NCBI GenBank assembly: GCA_902766545.1
Contig: CACXEC010000093.1
Span: 1 to 11,934 of the forward strand
From: an uncultured Erysipelotrichaceae bacterium
GTDB taxonomy: Bacteria > Bacillota_I > Bacilli_A > RF39 > UBA660
Direction of reading: 5' to 3'
DNA length: 11,934 nucleotides
A model generated the notes under the pieces. That model saw only the letters and a list, made by a program, of their open reading frames with translations, did no database searches and was not told the origin of the DNA. Positions 1 to 7,712 of this stretch are shown piece after piece. Position 1 is the first letter of the stretch. Each line of letters starts with the position of its first letter. The translations under genes and the position numbers were made by a program.

Positions 1-1329
1 AAGAAAATGAGTAAGTCTACTGGTAATATTATCGATCCAATTGAAGCTATTAAAACTTATGGAGCTGATAATGTAAGATGGTATATGTTATTTACTTCTC
101 CAGTATGGACTCCATTAAAGTTTGATATTGAAGGCTTAAAAGAAGTTCATTCTAAGTTCTTTAATCCATTTAAAAATACGTATTCTTTCTTTCAAACTTA
201 TGCTAATATAGATAAAATTGATATAAGTGAGTGTAATGTTCCTTATGAAAAACGAGAACTTATTGATAAATGGATGATTTCTAAATACAATAAATTATTA
301 AAAGAAGTAACTAATGCTTATGAAGTATATGATTTAAATATTGTTGTAAAACTTATTACATCATTTGTTTCTGAAGATTTATCTAATTGGTATATTAGAC
401 GTAATAGAAATCGTTTCTGGGCTTCAGTGATGGATGATTCTAAAAAATCAGTTTATATGACTACATATGAAGTATTATTGGGGTTATGTAAAATGTGTGC
501 ACCAATTATTCCTTATGTTACTGAGGAGATATATCGTGATTTAACAGGCGAAGATTCTGTTCATTTAGCATCTTTTCCAACTTATGATGAATCATTGATT
601 AATCTAGAAGTTGAAGAGAAAATGGATAAGGTTAGAGAACTAATATCTATTGGTAGATATGTAAGAGAAGAAGCTAATATTAAAGTAAGACAGCCTTTAT
701 CTGAAGCCTTAATTGATGGTAAACTAGAATCTTTAATTGGAGATTTAAGTTCTTTAATTAATGAAGAATTAAACGTTAAAAAAGTAACTTATGCACATGA
801 TTTATCTAAATATATGAATTTTACTGTTAAGCCTAATTTTAAAGAAGTTGGTAAAACTTTAGGCTCTAAAATAAAATTATTTCAAGAATTATTATTAAAA
901 TTAAATGACGAAGATATCAAACTATTACTTAATAATTCATCTATAAAAATAGGCTTAGATGGTGAAAAATTAGAAGTAACTCCTAATATGGTAGATATTA
1001 GAATTGATTCTAAAGAAGGATTTAATGTTGGAATGGAAAATAATACATTCGTTATATTAAATACAGATTTATCTCACGATTTAATTTTAGAAGGATTAGC
1101 AAGAGAAATTGTTTCTAAAGTTCAAAATTTAAGAAAAACTTTAGGATTTGATATAGCAGATAGAATTAAACTTTATTATCAAGCTGATGGGGAAGTTTTA
1201 GAAGCTTTGGAAGAGTTTAAAGAATATATTAAAGATGAAACTTTAGCTGTTATTTATGAACAAAAAGAAAATAATGGTAAAATGGATATTAATGGAAATG
1301 AAGTATTCATTGAAATAGAGAAAAAATAA
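1..1329 (+). CDS. ileS: Isoleucyl-tRNA synthetase, C-terminal half (5' truncated by window edge)
   Basis: The enzyme charges tRNA-Ile with isoleucine in the cytoplasm. The reading frame is open from base 1, and the visible 442 codons begin at the class I signature KMSKS (bases 4-18), followed by the usual GN..DP..AI..YGAD context. The HIGH motif and the CP1 editing domain lie outside the window. The all-helical anticodon-binding domain covers about residues 90-230 of the fragment, including the NWYIRRNRNRFW segment that is typical of IleRS. The fragment has only a few scattered cysteines and ends in a short beta-rich tail (EVFIEIEKK), not the C-terminal zinc finger of classical bacterial IleRS. 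Together with the RWYMLFTSPVW and RKTLGFDIADRI segments, this points to the eukaryote-like IleS2 type. That type is known for low sensitivity to mupirocin, but this is inferred from the C-terminal half only. The stop codon lies inside a terminator hairpin. Confidence 0.95.
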   Translation, partial: KKMSKSTGNIIDPIEAIKTYGADNVRWYMLFTSPVWTPLKFDIEGLKEVHSKFFNPFKNTYSFFQTYANIDKIDISECNVPYEKRELIDKWMISKYNKLLKEVTNAYEVYDLNIVVKLITSFVSEDLSNWYIRRNRNRFWASVMDDSKKSVYMTTYEVLLGLCKMCAPIIPYVTEEIYRDLTGEDSVHLASFPTYDESLINLEVEEKMDKVRELISIGRYVREEANIKVRQPLSEALIDGKLESLIGDLSSLINEELNVKKVTYAHDLSKYMNFTVKPNFKEVGKTLGSKIKLFQELLLKLNDEDIKLLLNNSSIKIGLDGEKLEVTPNMVDIRIDSKEGFNVGMENNTFVILNTDLSHDLILEGLAREIVSKVQNLRKTLGFDIADRIKLYYQADGEVLEALEEFKEYIKDETLAVIYEQKENNGKMDINGNEVFIEIEKK

Positions 1330-1353
1330 AAGTTGAGATGATCTCAACTTTTA
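1327..1353. terminator. Bidirectional intrinsic terminator shared by ileS and the convergent operon
   Basis: A 12-bp perfect stem (1327-1338 with 1342-1353) has a three-base loop TGA. It is preceded by A residues and followed by TTTTAT, so it has a T-tract in both directions. The stop codons of both convergent genes (1327-1329 on + and 1353-1351 on -) form the two ends of the stem, and only 21 bp separate the two coding regions. Confidence 0.9.
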
Positions 1354-3324
1354 TAATGTATAACTGCTTAAATCTTTATTAGAATCACGCCTTAATTCTT
1401 CAGCTTTACTTAAAATATCATATATTTCATTAAATATAATATTATGACCAGTTGACATATATTTATATCTTTCATCAACTTTTTTTCTTATTTCGCTAAG
1501 TCCGGTATTATCCGTAAATAGTATACAGACTTTAAATTCTGCTAAAAGTAACTGAAAAGTTAATTGAAAATACTCCTCATCGTCTTCTTCCATTTGAGCA
1601 AGTTCTTCTTCAGATTGTTCTTCATCTAAGCTTTCTGCTTCTATGACAGTATCTTTTTCGTTATGAATTTCTTCATTTTCTTCATCACTATGATAATCAT
1701 AATCGGCTGAAACGTCACTATCTAAAATGTCTTGATCTGTGAATTCTATTATATCATCAATAATTAATAAAAGTCTTTTTAAAGCGTATTTGTTATTTAT
1801 TAAGCTTACTTTTTCTTGACTAACGCCATTTATCCTACTTGGAACATTTTTACTAAATGTTCCAGGTAATCCGTCTATATTTCCTTTTAACATTTCTCTT
1901 TCTATTTTAGCATCAAGAAAAGATAAATTATATTTAAATTTCAAACTAAGTCTACTATCAGAATCAATATCAAGTAGTCGTAATACTTGATAATTATATT
2001 CTTCATCATAATGTTGCATTGAATTTCGTACTAATCTAAAATCTAAATCAGAATCACATATTTTAATATCATCATCATCTGCAATGTCAACGAAATATTC
2101 ATCATCGTCTAGAGCAAGTTGGTGGAGTCTTTTTATAATTCTAACAATTATTAATTCATCTTCAATATCATCAAGTGCCACTTCAGTTGTTAATTCGCGA
2201 TAATTCTTTTTGTCAAGAATTTCAAATACAAATTCTGTTGCTTTTGCAGTCTCTTCTGGACAAATTTTAAAGTATTCATAATATTCTTGTTCTTCTTTAA
2301 GGCTTGTAATTAAATAATTAAGCATGCTTTGATAATGTTTAGAATCCTTTTGACCGCTTTCTTCAAGTGATATTAATGAACTATAAATATTTCTAATAGT
2401 TTCAGATACTTCAAATATTTTATTAATAGTGCTCATTGTCTCTTTATTTAATTTTGTTGCAAATTGATTAGCCTGTTTAAAATCTTTACTTCTACAATTT
2501 ACTAATTCTTTGACTAGTTCAAAAAATGGGTCTATTTTAATAGATTCTAAGATATTATTAATTGTATTTTCACTCATAAATAAATTAGCAACACGTATTA
2601 ATATTTTTAAGTATTCTTTAAATGAATCATTAGCAGTCTTTAATAATTTATACGCTTTAGTAAACATAAAATATCCATAAGCATTTTTGAATTCTTCTTT
2701 TTTTTCATCAGAGATATAAAACTCAGTTTCAAGTATAGTATTTCCGTTAAATGAGTGTGGTACATCCTCATAATTTTCTTGACTAATTGTGTAGTGAACT
2801 GTAGGATTTAAAAATGCTAAAGTATATTTAACTTTACTAAATTCTTTTTTATCCTTTAGTAATTCTATAATACGATAATCAACTTCTAAACCATAGTAGA
2901 ATAGGGCAAGCACTAAATAAGTATTATTTGACATGTTTTCACAAGCAGCTTTTTTAAAATAGCCTGTAAGTAAGTTTTCAAATGCTTTACTATCGGTTTT
3001 ACTTAAGTTTACTAAATCAGTATAAACTCTTCTTAAAACAAGTGTTTTACGATTTTGAAATACTAAAAAAGGATCATCCAAAGTAACCATTTTATTCATT
3101 TGTTTAATAAACTCTATTGTAGTGTTAATAAAATTTTTGTCTTCTGAAATTGGACTAAGTAACGCTTCGTATTCATCTTGTTTAGCTTTAATTTTACTTA
3201 ATACATCTATCTGACGTGTTGTACTTTTTTGATTATCAAGTTTATATAATTCTTCAAATAAATTATATAATTCATTGGCTTTATCAATTATTAAACGTAG
3301 TTTTATTAAATATTCTTCATTCAT
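1351..3324 (-). CDS. Unknown 657-residue helical protein with acidic C-terminal segment
   Basis: I do not recognise this protein. It is predicted mostly alpha-helical and shows no signal peptide or obvious membrane segment, so it is probably cytoplasmic. The N-terminal 70 residues look like amphipathic helices or coiled coil, rich in Leu, Lys and Glu. A very acidic, probably disordered stretch covers about residues 529-584 (runs such as MEEDDEEY), and a shorter Asp cluster (IADDDDIK) lies further upstream. After the acidic stretch comes a hydrophobic helix (FQLTFQLLLAEFKVCILF) and a terminal charged helix. No enzyme motif is visible. It is the second gene of a two-gene operon. Its ribosome binding site GGGAG (3337-3333) overlaps the stop codon of the upstream gene, with 12 bp between the coding regions, so translation is probably coupled. 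The start at 3324 has 8 bases of spacing from that site. A structural or scaffold role would be a guess. Confidence 0.85.
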   Translation of the reverse strand: MNEEYLIKLRLIIDKANELYNLFEELYKLDNQKSTTRQIDVLSKIKAKQDEYEALLSPISEDKNFINTTIEFIKQMNKMVTLDDPFLVFQNRKTLVLRRVYTDLVNLSKTDSKAFENLLTGYFKKAACENMSNNTYLVLALFYYGLEVDYRIIELLKDKKEFSKVKYTLAFLNPTVHYTISQENYEDVPHSFNGNTILETEFYISDEKKEEFKNAYGYFMFTKAYKLLKTANDSFKEYLKILIRVANLFMSENTINNILESIKIDPFFELVKELVNCRSKDFKQANQFATKLNKETMSTINKIFEVSETIRNIYSSLISLEESGQKDSKHYQSMLNYLITSLKEEQEYYEYFKICPEETAKATEFVFEILDKKNYRELTTEVALDDIEDELIIVRIIKRLHQLALDDDEYFVDIADDDDIKICDSDLDFRLVRNSMQHYDEEYNYQVLRLLDIDSDSRLSLKFKYNLSFLDAKIEREMLKGNIDGLPGTFSKNVPSRINGVSQEKVSLINNKYALKRLLLIIDDIIEFTDQDILDSDVSADYDYHSDEENEEIHNEKDTVIEAESLDEEQSEEELAQMEEDDEEYFQLTFQLLLAEFKVCILFTDNTGLSEIRKKVDERYKYMSTGHNIIFNEIYDILSKAEELRRDSNKDLSSYTL

Positions 3325-3336
3325 AATAAATACTCC

Positions 3337-4281
3337 CTATAATGACTTTGATGGAAGCTCACCATTGTGTAATCTTTTTCTTTTTTCAGCTGAATCAATT
3401 GCTTGAATCAACAAGCTTTGAATAATATTTGATGTAAATTGCATATTTAAAATAATATTTTTTAATGTATTTAAATTAGTTTTACTAATATATAAAATAT
3501 AAGTTTTAAATTCAAATATTAGTTTTGTGGTATCTGAGCATGGATTTAGCTGAGATAATAAAATTAATTTATTTTGAATAATTATAAAAGCTAAGATGTC
3601 TAAATAACCATCTTTAATTTTAGGATCTATTCCAAAAGAGTTAGCAACGCTATCGTTTAGTGAACTTTTAACAGTTTCGAATTTAGTTGTAAAAAAGTTT
3701 TCTTCAAGTTCATTTCCGGTCATAAATGCAGAATCTAGTTTAATTTTTAAAAGCTCAGCTTTTTCTTTAGTATTTGCATTTTTTGCTTGTTCTTCTAAGG
3801 TCATTTGAAAATGGTATGCTACAGATGTTTCAAATAAAAACGTGAATTTTCTAGTAAATATAATGGCATCTTGTGGATCTATTCCATTACTTGTTAAGAA
3901 TTGGAATTTTTGATCTTGCATAAAAACTGCTTTGGTAAAATCGTGCTCTTCGATTGGCTCTAAAAACATTAATAAATGCAAGTTATTTTTAATTCTATTA
4001 AAACATAATCTAGCGGTTTCATCCATGTTGTCATTTCGTCTTCTTTCTAAATAATTTACTAGTTGAGAAATGAATAAAAAATTATTTTCAAGTAGTGAGT
4101 AAGCTTTATCTTCCGCGATTCTAAGTTCTACTAATCTAGCTATTACTTTATCAATTTCATTTTCATAATTAGAAATATAATCTTTGTTGGTTAGCAAATA
4201 GGGTAGACGGTCATATTCGGCTTTTATATCTAAAGTTATTCGAGCAATTTCATCTAATAATTCTAATAAATCCTTATCCAT
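3337..4281 (-). CDS. Unknown 314-residue helical protein, first gene of operon
   Basis: I do not recognise this protein. It is predicted almost entirely alpha-helical, with no signal peptide, no cysteine-based metal site and no catalytic motif. A central hydrophobic stretch (DILAFIIIQNKLILLSQL) is probably a buried helix, since charged and polar residues interrupt it. The start codon at 4281 has a very good ribosome binding site, AAGGAGGG, 4-5 bases upstream, and lies about 25 bases after a TATAAT box. It is followed after 12 bp by the 657-residue gene. The two proteins share an overall pattern: paired N-terminal helices, a hydrophobic helix near the C terminus, and a final charged helix (SAEKRKR here, KAEELRR in the partner). 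They may be distant relatives or partners, but this rests on pattern resemblance by eye only. Confidence 0.85.
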   Translation of the reverse strand: MDKDLLELLDEIARITLDIKAEYDRLPYLLTNKDYISNYENEIDKVIARLVELRIAEDKAYSLLENNFLFISQLVNYLERRRNDNMDETARLCFNRIKNNLHLLMFLEPIEEHDFTKAVFMQDQKFQFLTSNGIDPQDAIIFTRKFTFLFETSVAYHFQMTLEEQAKNANTKEKAELLKIKLDSAFMTGNELEENFFTTKFETVKSSLNDSVANSFGIDPKIKDGYLDILAFIIIQNKLILLSQLNPCSDTTKLIFEFKTYILYISKTNLNTLKNIILNMQFTSNIIQSLLIQAIDSAEKRKRLHNGELPSKSL

Positions 4282-4299
4282 AAACCCTCCTTAAAGCGT

Positions 4300-4338
4300 A
4301 TAAAAGCTATTATATATAAATTAATGAATAAAAGCTAT
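4300..4338. repeat. 11-bp direct repeat pair flanking the -10 box (candidate operator)
   Basis: ATAAAAGCTAT occurs at 4300-4310 and again at 4328-4338 (plus-strand reading), 28 bp from start to start. In the direction of the operon, one copy covers the -35 region and the other begins at the end of the TATAAT box and covers the likely start site. This placement suits a regulator binding site, but AT-rich background makes chance repeats more likely than usual. Confidence 0.45.
4309..4314 (-). promoter_or_regulatory. Promoter -10 box of the two-gene unknown operon
   Basis: On the minus strand a perfect TATAAT (4314-4309) stands about 28 bases before the start codon at 4281. No good -35 hexamer is found 16-18 bases upstream. 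The expected position is instead occupied by one copy of an 11-bp direct repeat, so the promoter may need an activator or be otherwise regulated. Confidence 0.55.
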
Positions 4339-4354
4339 AGAAAAATAAATTTTT

Positions 4355-4386
4355 ATAAAAAAATAAAATGCCTTATGGCATTTTAT
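4355..4386 (-). terminator. Intrinsic terminator of rpsD
   Basis: A 10-bp perfect stem (4386-4377 with 4372-4363) has a four-base loop and, read on the minus strand, is followed by a run of T residues. The rpsD stop codon (4385-4383) lies within the stem. It also separates rpsD from the promoter of the downstream minus-strand operon. Confidence 0.9.
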
Positions 4387-4985
4387 CTATTATAGTATTC
4401 AACAATTAATGATTCATTAATATCTGCATTAAGTTCACTTCTTTCAGGAAGTCTTATGAATTTGCCAGACATTTTCTTTGAATCAAAATCTACATACGCA
4501 ACTCTATTTAGAGTATTTTCTAATGATTGTTTCATAGCTGGATGATTTAGTGATTTTTCTTTTACAGAAATAATACTTCCAGGTTTAACAATATATGATG
4601 GAATATCAACTGATGAACCGTCAACTAAAATGTGTCCGTGATTAACTAATTGTCTAGCACCACGTCTAGTTTGAGCAAGTCCCATACGATATACAACATT
4701 GTCTAATCTACTTTCTAAAAGTTTAAGTAAGTTTTCACCAGTAATACCTTTCATTTTAGCAGCTTTTTCAAATGTTCTAGCGAATTGTTTTTCAGTTAAT
4801 CCATACATGTATCTAACTTTATTTTTTTCACTTAATTGGATTCCATATTCACTTGATTTTTTTCTTCTACTTGTACCATGAATTCCAGGTGCATAAGGTC
4901 TACGAGCTAATTCTTTACCATTTTCTAAAACTGAAAATTCATAACGTCTTGCCTTTTTATAAACTGGACCAGTATATCTTGCCAT
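4383..4985 (-). CDS. rpsD: 30S ribosomal protein S4
   Basis: S4 binds 16S rRNA early in assembly of the small subunit, nucleates the 5' domain and helps form the mRNA entry site. The 200-residue length and the start [14 protein letters not shown] match the Firmicutes family. The N-terminal domain lacks the zinc-binding cysteines found in some S4 paralogues. The S4 RNA-binding fold covers about residues 92-150, with the conserved [10 protein letters not shown] and [14 protein letters not shown] segments. The start at 4985 is supported by AAGGAG (4996-4991) with five bases of spacing. The gene stands alone between its own promoter (about 5160-5131) and terminator. In Bacillus subtilis rpsD is also monocistronic and S4 represses it through its mRNA leader. 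The structured leader here fits the same type of control, which is an inference. Confidence 0.97.
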   Translation of the reverse strand: MARYTGPVYKKARRYEFSVLENGKELARRPYAPGIHGTSRRKKSSEYGIQLSEKNKVRYMYGLTEKQFARTFEKAAKMKGITGENLLKLLESRLDNVVYRMGLAQTRRGARQLVNHGHILVDGSSVDIPSYIVKPGSIISVKEKSLNHPAMKQSLENTLNRVAYVDFDSKKMSGKFIRLPERSELNADINESLIVEYYNR

Positions 4986-5124
4986 ATTTTCTCCTTTCTT
5001 AGCGAAAGAGTATCTTCTAAATTCTTTATAGGGTGTTTATTGTCTTTTTCCCTTAGGCAGGGAGGTACTAGAGTTATTTCAAATAAACACGTTATAAATT
5101 TTTTAGAAACCTGCCTCATTGCGC
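4986..5124 (-). promoter_or_regulatory. rpsD 5' leader with candidate pseudoknot (probable S4 autoregulatory element)
   Basis: The leader is about 139 bases from the predicted start site to the ATG. It holds four interleaved complementary segments in the order a, b, a', b': AGGCAGG (5116-5110), GUGUUUAUU (5090-5082), CCUGCCU (5061-5055) and AAUAAACAC (5041-5033). Pairing a-a' (7 bp) and b-b' (9 bp) together makes an H-type pseudoknot. Each half can also form a local alternative. UCCCU (5063-5059) pairs with AGGGA (5053-5049) and would sequester a'. A bulged hairpin around 5088-5073 would sequester b. S4 is known to bind pseudoknotted or complex leaders of its own operons in Escherichia coli and a leader RNA in Bacillus subtilis. 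That this leader works the same way is inferred from its position and pairing. Confidence 0.7.
4991..5008 (-). promoter_or_regulatory. Small hairpin overlapping the rpsD ribosome binding site
   Basis: In the rpsD mRNA, CUUUC (5008-5004) can pair with GAAAG (4998-4994) across a five-base loop. The 3' strand overlaps the AAGGAG ribosome binding site (4996-4991). The stem is short, so it would tune access to the start codon rather than block it alone. Confidence 0.45.
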
Positions 5125-5130
5125 ATAAGT

Positions 5131-5160
5131 ATTATATATTAAGTATATGTAAAATGTCAA
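5131..5160 (-). promoter_or_regulatory. rpsD promoter
   Basis: On the minus strand, TTGACA (5160-5155) and TATAAT (5136-5131) are both perfect sigma-A hexamers, with an 18-base spacer. Transcription would start near 5124. This strong promoter fits a ribosomal protein gene. Confidence 0.85.
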
Positions 5161-5184
5161 TATTTTTACAATTGTTCTTTTGTA

Positions 5185-5213
5185 TTGAATGAAAATTTAG
5201 ATTGTGGTATGAT
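5185..5213 (+). promoter_or_regulatory. Promoter of the GH31 glycosidase gene
   Basis: TTGAAT (5185-5190) and TATGAT (5208-5213) are separated by 17 bases. The -10 box is preceded by TGG, giving an extended -10 (TGn) element. The predicted start near 5220 leaves a leader of about 20 bases. It is back to back with the rpsD promoter, with 24 bp between the two -35 boxes. The TTG at 5202 that could open a longer reading frame lies inside this promoter and is not a translation start. Confidence 0.7.
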
Positions 5214-5240
5214 AAAAACATAATAGGAAGGGTATCAATT

Positions 5241-7649
5241 ATGGCTAGTTTGAAAGAACATTTTGCGTTTAAAAATTATAGTAATTCAATAAGCTTAGAC
5301 GATGCAATTGTTGAAGGCAAAAAATATCGAATTACAATTTTAAGTGATATTCTTATTCGTTTTGAATGGTCTAATGATGGTAAATTTGAAGATCGTCCAA
5401 CAGAATTTGCACAATTTAGAAGATTTTCAGTTCCTAAGTATACTAAACAAGAAGATAAAAACTTTTTAATTATAACTACTAAATATTTTAAATTAGAATA
5501 TCAAAAAGAGATGCCTTTTTACGGGACTAAATTAGCTCCTGATCAGTATTTGAAAGTAACATTAAATAATTCAGATAAGTTTTGGTATTTTGGCGCTGCT
5601 GAAGCAAGAAACTTTAAAGGAACTGCATATTCTTTAGATAATGCAGATGGAATTGCTAATTATTATAATGGATTATATTCTACAGATGGTTTTGTATCTA
5701 TAGATGATTCAAAAAGTTTGATAGTTAATCAAGATGGTTCACTAGGAAAAAGAAATGATGAGAGAATTGATACTTATTTATTTATGTATCGTAAAGATTT
5801 TGGCTTTTGTTTAAGAGATTATTTTAAATTAACAGGAAAGCCAGCTTTAATACCTAGATATTCTCTAGGGATCTGGTGGAATAAAAACATCAGTTATACA
5901 TCAGCTGATATTGAAGAATTAATTACTAATTTTAAAAATAATGGTGTGCCATTATCTGTTTTCTTATTTAATAAATCATGGCATATTTCATATGATAAAT
6001 GTAAAAGTGGATATACTTTTAATTATAAACTTTATGATAATCCTAAAAATTTAATTGATAATTTACATAATAATCATATTAGAGTTGGGTTAAATATTGA
6101 TCCATCAGATGGAATCCATCCAGAAGAGATTGCTTATAATAGATTTAAAACAGCTGCAAATTATCAAGAAGACGGTATTATACCTTTTAATGTATTTAAT
6201 AAAGATATGTTAAATGCTTATTTTGATGAATTAATTAAACCTTTATATGATCTTGGTACTGATTTTTTCTGGATTGATTACAATAATCCTAAAGATTTGT
6301 ATACTTTAAGAGCTTTAAATAGATACCATTTTTTAGATTATGAAAAATTTGTTAATAAAAGAGGATTTATATTAAGTAGAAATGGGCTTATAGCATCGCA
6401 TAGATATCCATGTCTTTATAGTGGAGAAACTATTGTTAGTTGGAAAAACTTACAGTTAATACCGGAGTTTAATTCTAGAAGTTCAAATATTGGTATTTCT
6501 TGGTGGAGTCATGATATAGGTGGATATAAAAATGGAATTGAAGATCCTGAATTATATATGCGTTTTATTGAGTTTGGAACTTTTTCGCCAATCTTTAGAC
6601 TTTCTAGTGATTCCTCTCATTATTATAAAAGAGAACCTTGGCTTTGGGATATTAAAACATTTTCCGTAGTAAAAGAATACTTAAAGTTAAGGCATGAACT
6701 TATTCCATATATTTATACTGAAGGATATAAATACTCCAAAACTGGTTTGCCATTAATTCAACCAGTATATTATAGATATCCTGAAATATATGATGAACCT
6801 TTATATAAGAATGAGTATTATTTTGGAACAGAATTATTTATTGCGCCTATAACAACTAAAAAAGAGCCTTTAATGAATCGAACTGTGCAAAGAATATTTT
6901 TGCCTAATGGTATTTGGTATGATTTTAAATCTGGTAAAAAGTATGTTGGTGGAAAACGTTATGTGACTTTCTTTAAAGATGAAGATTATCCTGTATTTGC
7001 AAAAAGAGGTACAATAATACCACTTGCGGATATAACAGAAGATTTAAATAATACAAATAATCCTAAAAAATTAGATATTCATATCTTTCCTGGTGCTAGT
7101 AATACTTATAAATTATATGAAGATGATGGAATTAGTTCTTTATATGAACAAGGATACTATTTGATTACAGATATTGATTATAATTATCAAGCTAATAATT
7201 TTACTTGTATAATTAGACCAGTAGAAGGAAAAGTCGAAGTTGTACCGGAAAAAAGAAGCTATAAAGTAAGATTTAGAAATACAAGAAAACCTAAAGATGT
7301 AATTGTATATATTGGTCAAGAAAAAATAGAAAATCCAAAATCATATGCTTTAGGTAATGATTATATTGTCGAGGTGGAAAATATTTCAAGTACTAAGCAA
7401 ATATCTATTAATTGTAAAGGTACTAATATTGAAATATCTGCTGAACGTATTATTAATGATGATATAGATTCAATCCTTAGTGATTTACAAATAAATACTG
7501 ATTTAAAAGAAAAAATTGCCGAAATATTATTTAGTGAAGAAGAAATTAAGAAGAAACGTATAAAGATCAGAAAATTAAAAAGAAGTGGATTACATCCTAA
7601 GTACGTTACAATGTTTATTAAACTATTAGAATATATTGCAGAATTATAA
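5241..7649 (+). CDS. Glycoside hydrolase family 31 (alpha-glucosidase-like)
   Basis: GH31 enzymes hydrolyse or transfer alpha-linked glycosyl residues by a retaining mechanism with two acidic residues. The start at 5241 gives 802 residues and has AGGAAGGG eight bases upstream. There is no signal peptide, so the enzyme is probably intracellular and acts on imported oligosaccharides. The N-terminal mutarotase-like beta domain covers about residues 1-195. The catalytic barrel covers about 200-520, beginning near IPRYSLGIWW. The nucleophile is probably Asp346 in FFWIDYNN, and the conserved WWSHDIGGY is at 421-427 or so. At the usual acid/base position the family normally has SGDT, and here it reads SGET, with Glu396 (codon 6426-6428). 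C-terminal beta domains follow, and a charged helical tail covers about 734-802. The exact substrate cannot be read from the sequence. The gene ends in a terminator and stands divergent from rpsD. Confidence 0.93.
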   Translation: MASLKEHFAFKNYSNSISLDDAIVEGKKYRITILSDILIRFEWSNDGKFEDRPTEFAQFRRFSVPKYTKQEDKNFLIITTKYFKLEYQKEMPFYGTKLAPDQYLKVTLNNSDKFWYFGAAEARNFKGTAYSLDNADGIANYYNGLYSTDGFVSIDDSKSLIVNQDGSLGKRNDERIDTYLFMYRKDFGFCLRDYFKLTGKPALIPRYSLGIWWNKNISYTSADIEELITNFKNNGVPLSVFLFNKSWHISYDKCKSGYTFNYKLYDNPKNLIDNLHNNHIRVGLNIDPSDGIHPEEIAYNRFKTAANYQEDGIIPFNVFNKDMLNAYFDELIKPLYDLGTDFFWIDYNNPKDLYTLRALNRYHFLDYEKFVNKRGFILSRNGLIASHRYPCLYSGETIVSWKNLQLIPEFNSRSSNIGISWWSHDIGGYKNGIEDPELYMRFIEFGTFSPIFRLSSDSSHYYKREPWLWDIKTFSVVKEYLKLRHELIPYIYTEGYKYSKTGLPLIQPVYYRYPEIYDEPLYKNEYYFGTELFIAPITTKKEPLMNRTVQRIFLPNGIWYDFKSGKKYVGGKRYVTFFKDEDYPVFAKRGTIIPLADITEDLNNTNNPKKLDIHIFPGASNTYKLYEDDGISSLYEQGYYLITDIDYNYQANNFTCIIRPVEGKVEVVPEKRSYKVRFRNTRKPKDVIVYIGQEKIENPKSYALGNDYIVEVENISSTKQISINCKGTNIEISAERIINDDIDSILSDLQINTDLKEKIAEILFSEEEIKKKRIKIRKLKRSGLHPKYVTMFIKLLEYIAEL

Positions 7650-7677
7650 GATATGTATAATAACGCATATCTTTTTA
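7648..7677 (+). terminator. Intrinsic terminator of the GH31 gene
   Basis: AAGATATG (7648-7655) pairs with CATATCTT (7666-7673), extendable by one G-U pair, and is followed by TTT and ATT. The stem is AT-rich and so probably leaky. It begins within the TAA stop codon (7647-7649). Some readthrough into the acetyltransferase gene is likely. Confidence 0.65.
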
Positions 7678-7690
7678 TTAAATATTTTAG

Positions 7691-7696
7691 TATAAT
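7691..7696 (+). promoter_or_regulatory. Possible -10 box upstream of the GNAT gene
   Basis: A perfect TATAAT stands 16 bases before the ATG at 7713, but no recognisable -35 box exists at 16-18 bases upstream. A start site seven bases downstream would fall on the first base of the AGGAGG ribosome binding site (7703-7708), giving almost no leader. It may be a chance AT-rich match, with expression coming from readthrough. Confidence 0.25.
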
Positions 7697-7712
7697 TAAA
7701 GTAGGAGGCAAT

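Noticed and set aside
4699..4881. 60-codon plus-strand frame inside rpsD
   Set aside because: It is antisense to a certain ribosomal protein gene, with no ribosome binding site or promoter of its own.
5049..5063. Hairpin with a neighbouring T run in the rpsD leader as an attenuator
   Set aside because: In the direction of rpsD the hairpin is followed by A residues, not T, and on the plus strand it is followed by GG, so it is not an intrinsic terminator in either direction.
4925..5119. 64-codon reading frame on the minus strand starting in the rpsD leader
   Set aside because: Its ATG is only about five bases from the predicted transcript start and has no ribosome binding site. The frame runs through the structured leader and into the start of rpsD in another frame.
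7361..7711. 116-codon minus-strand frame over the GH31 3' end
   Set aside because: Its hydrophobic composition is what the antisense of an AT-rich Lys/Asp-rich gene gives, and it overlaps a clear coding region and a terminator.
7653..7712. Longer N terminus for the GNAT protein from the ATG at 7653
   Set aside because: This ATG is in the stem of the upstream terminator with no ribosome binding site, whereas 7713 has AGGAGG just upstream.
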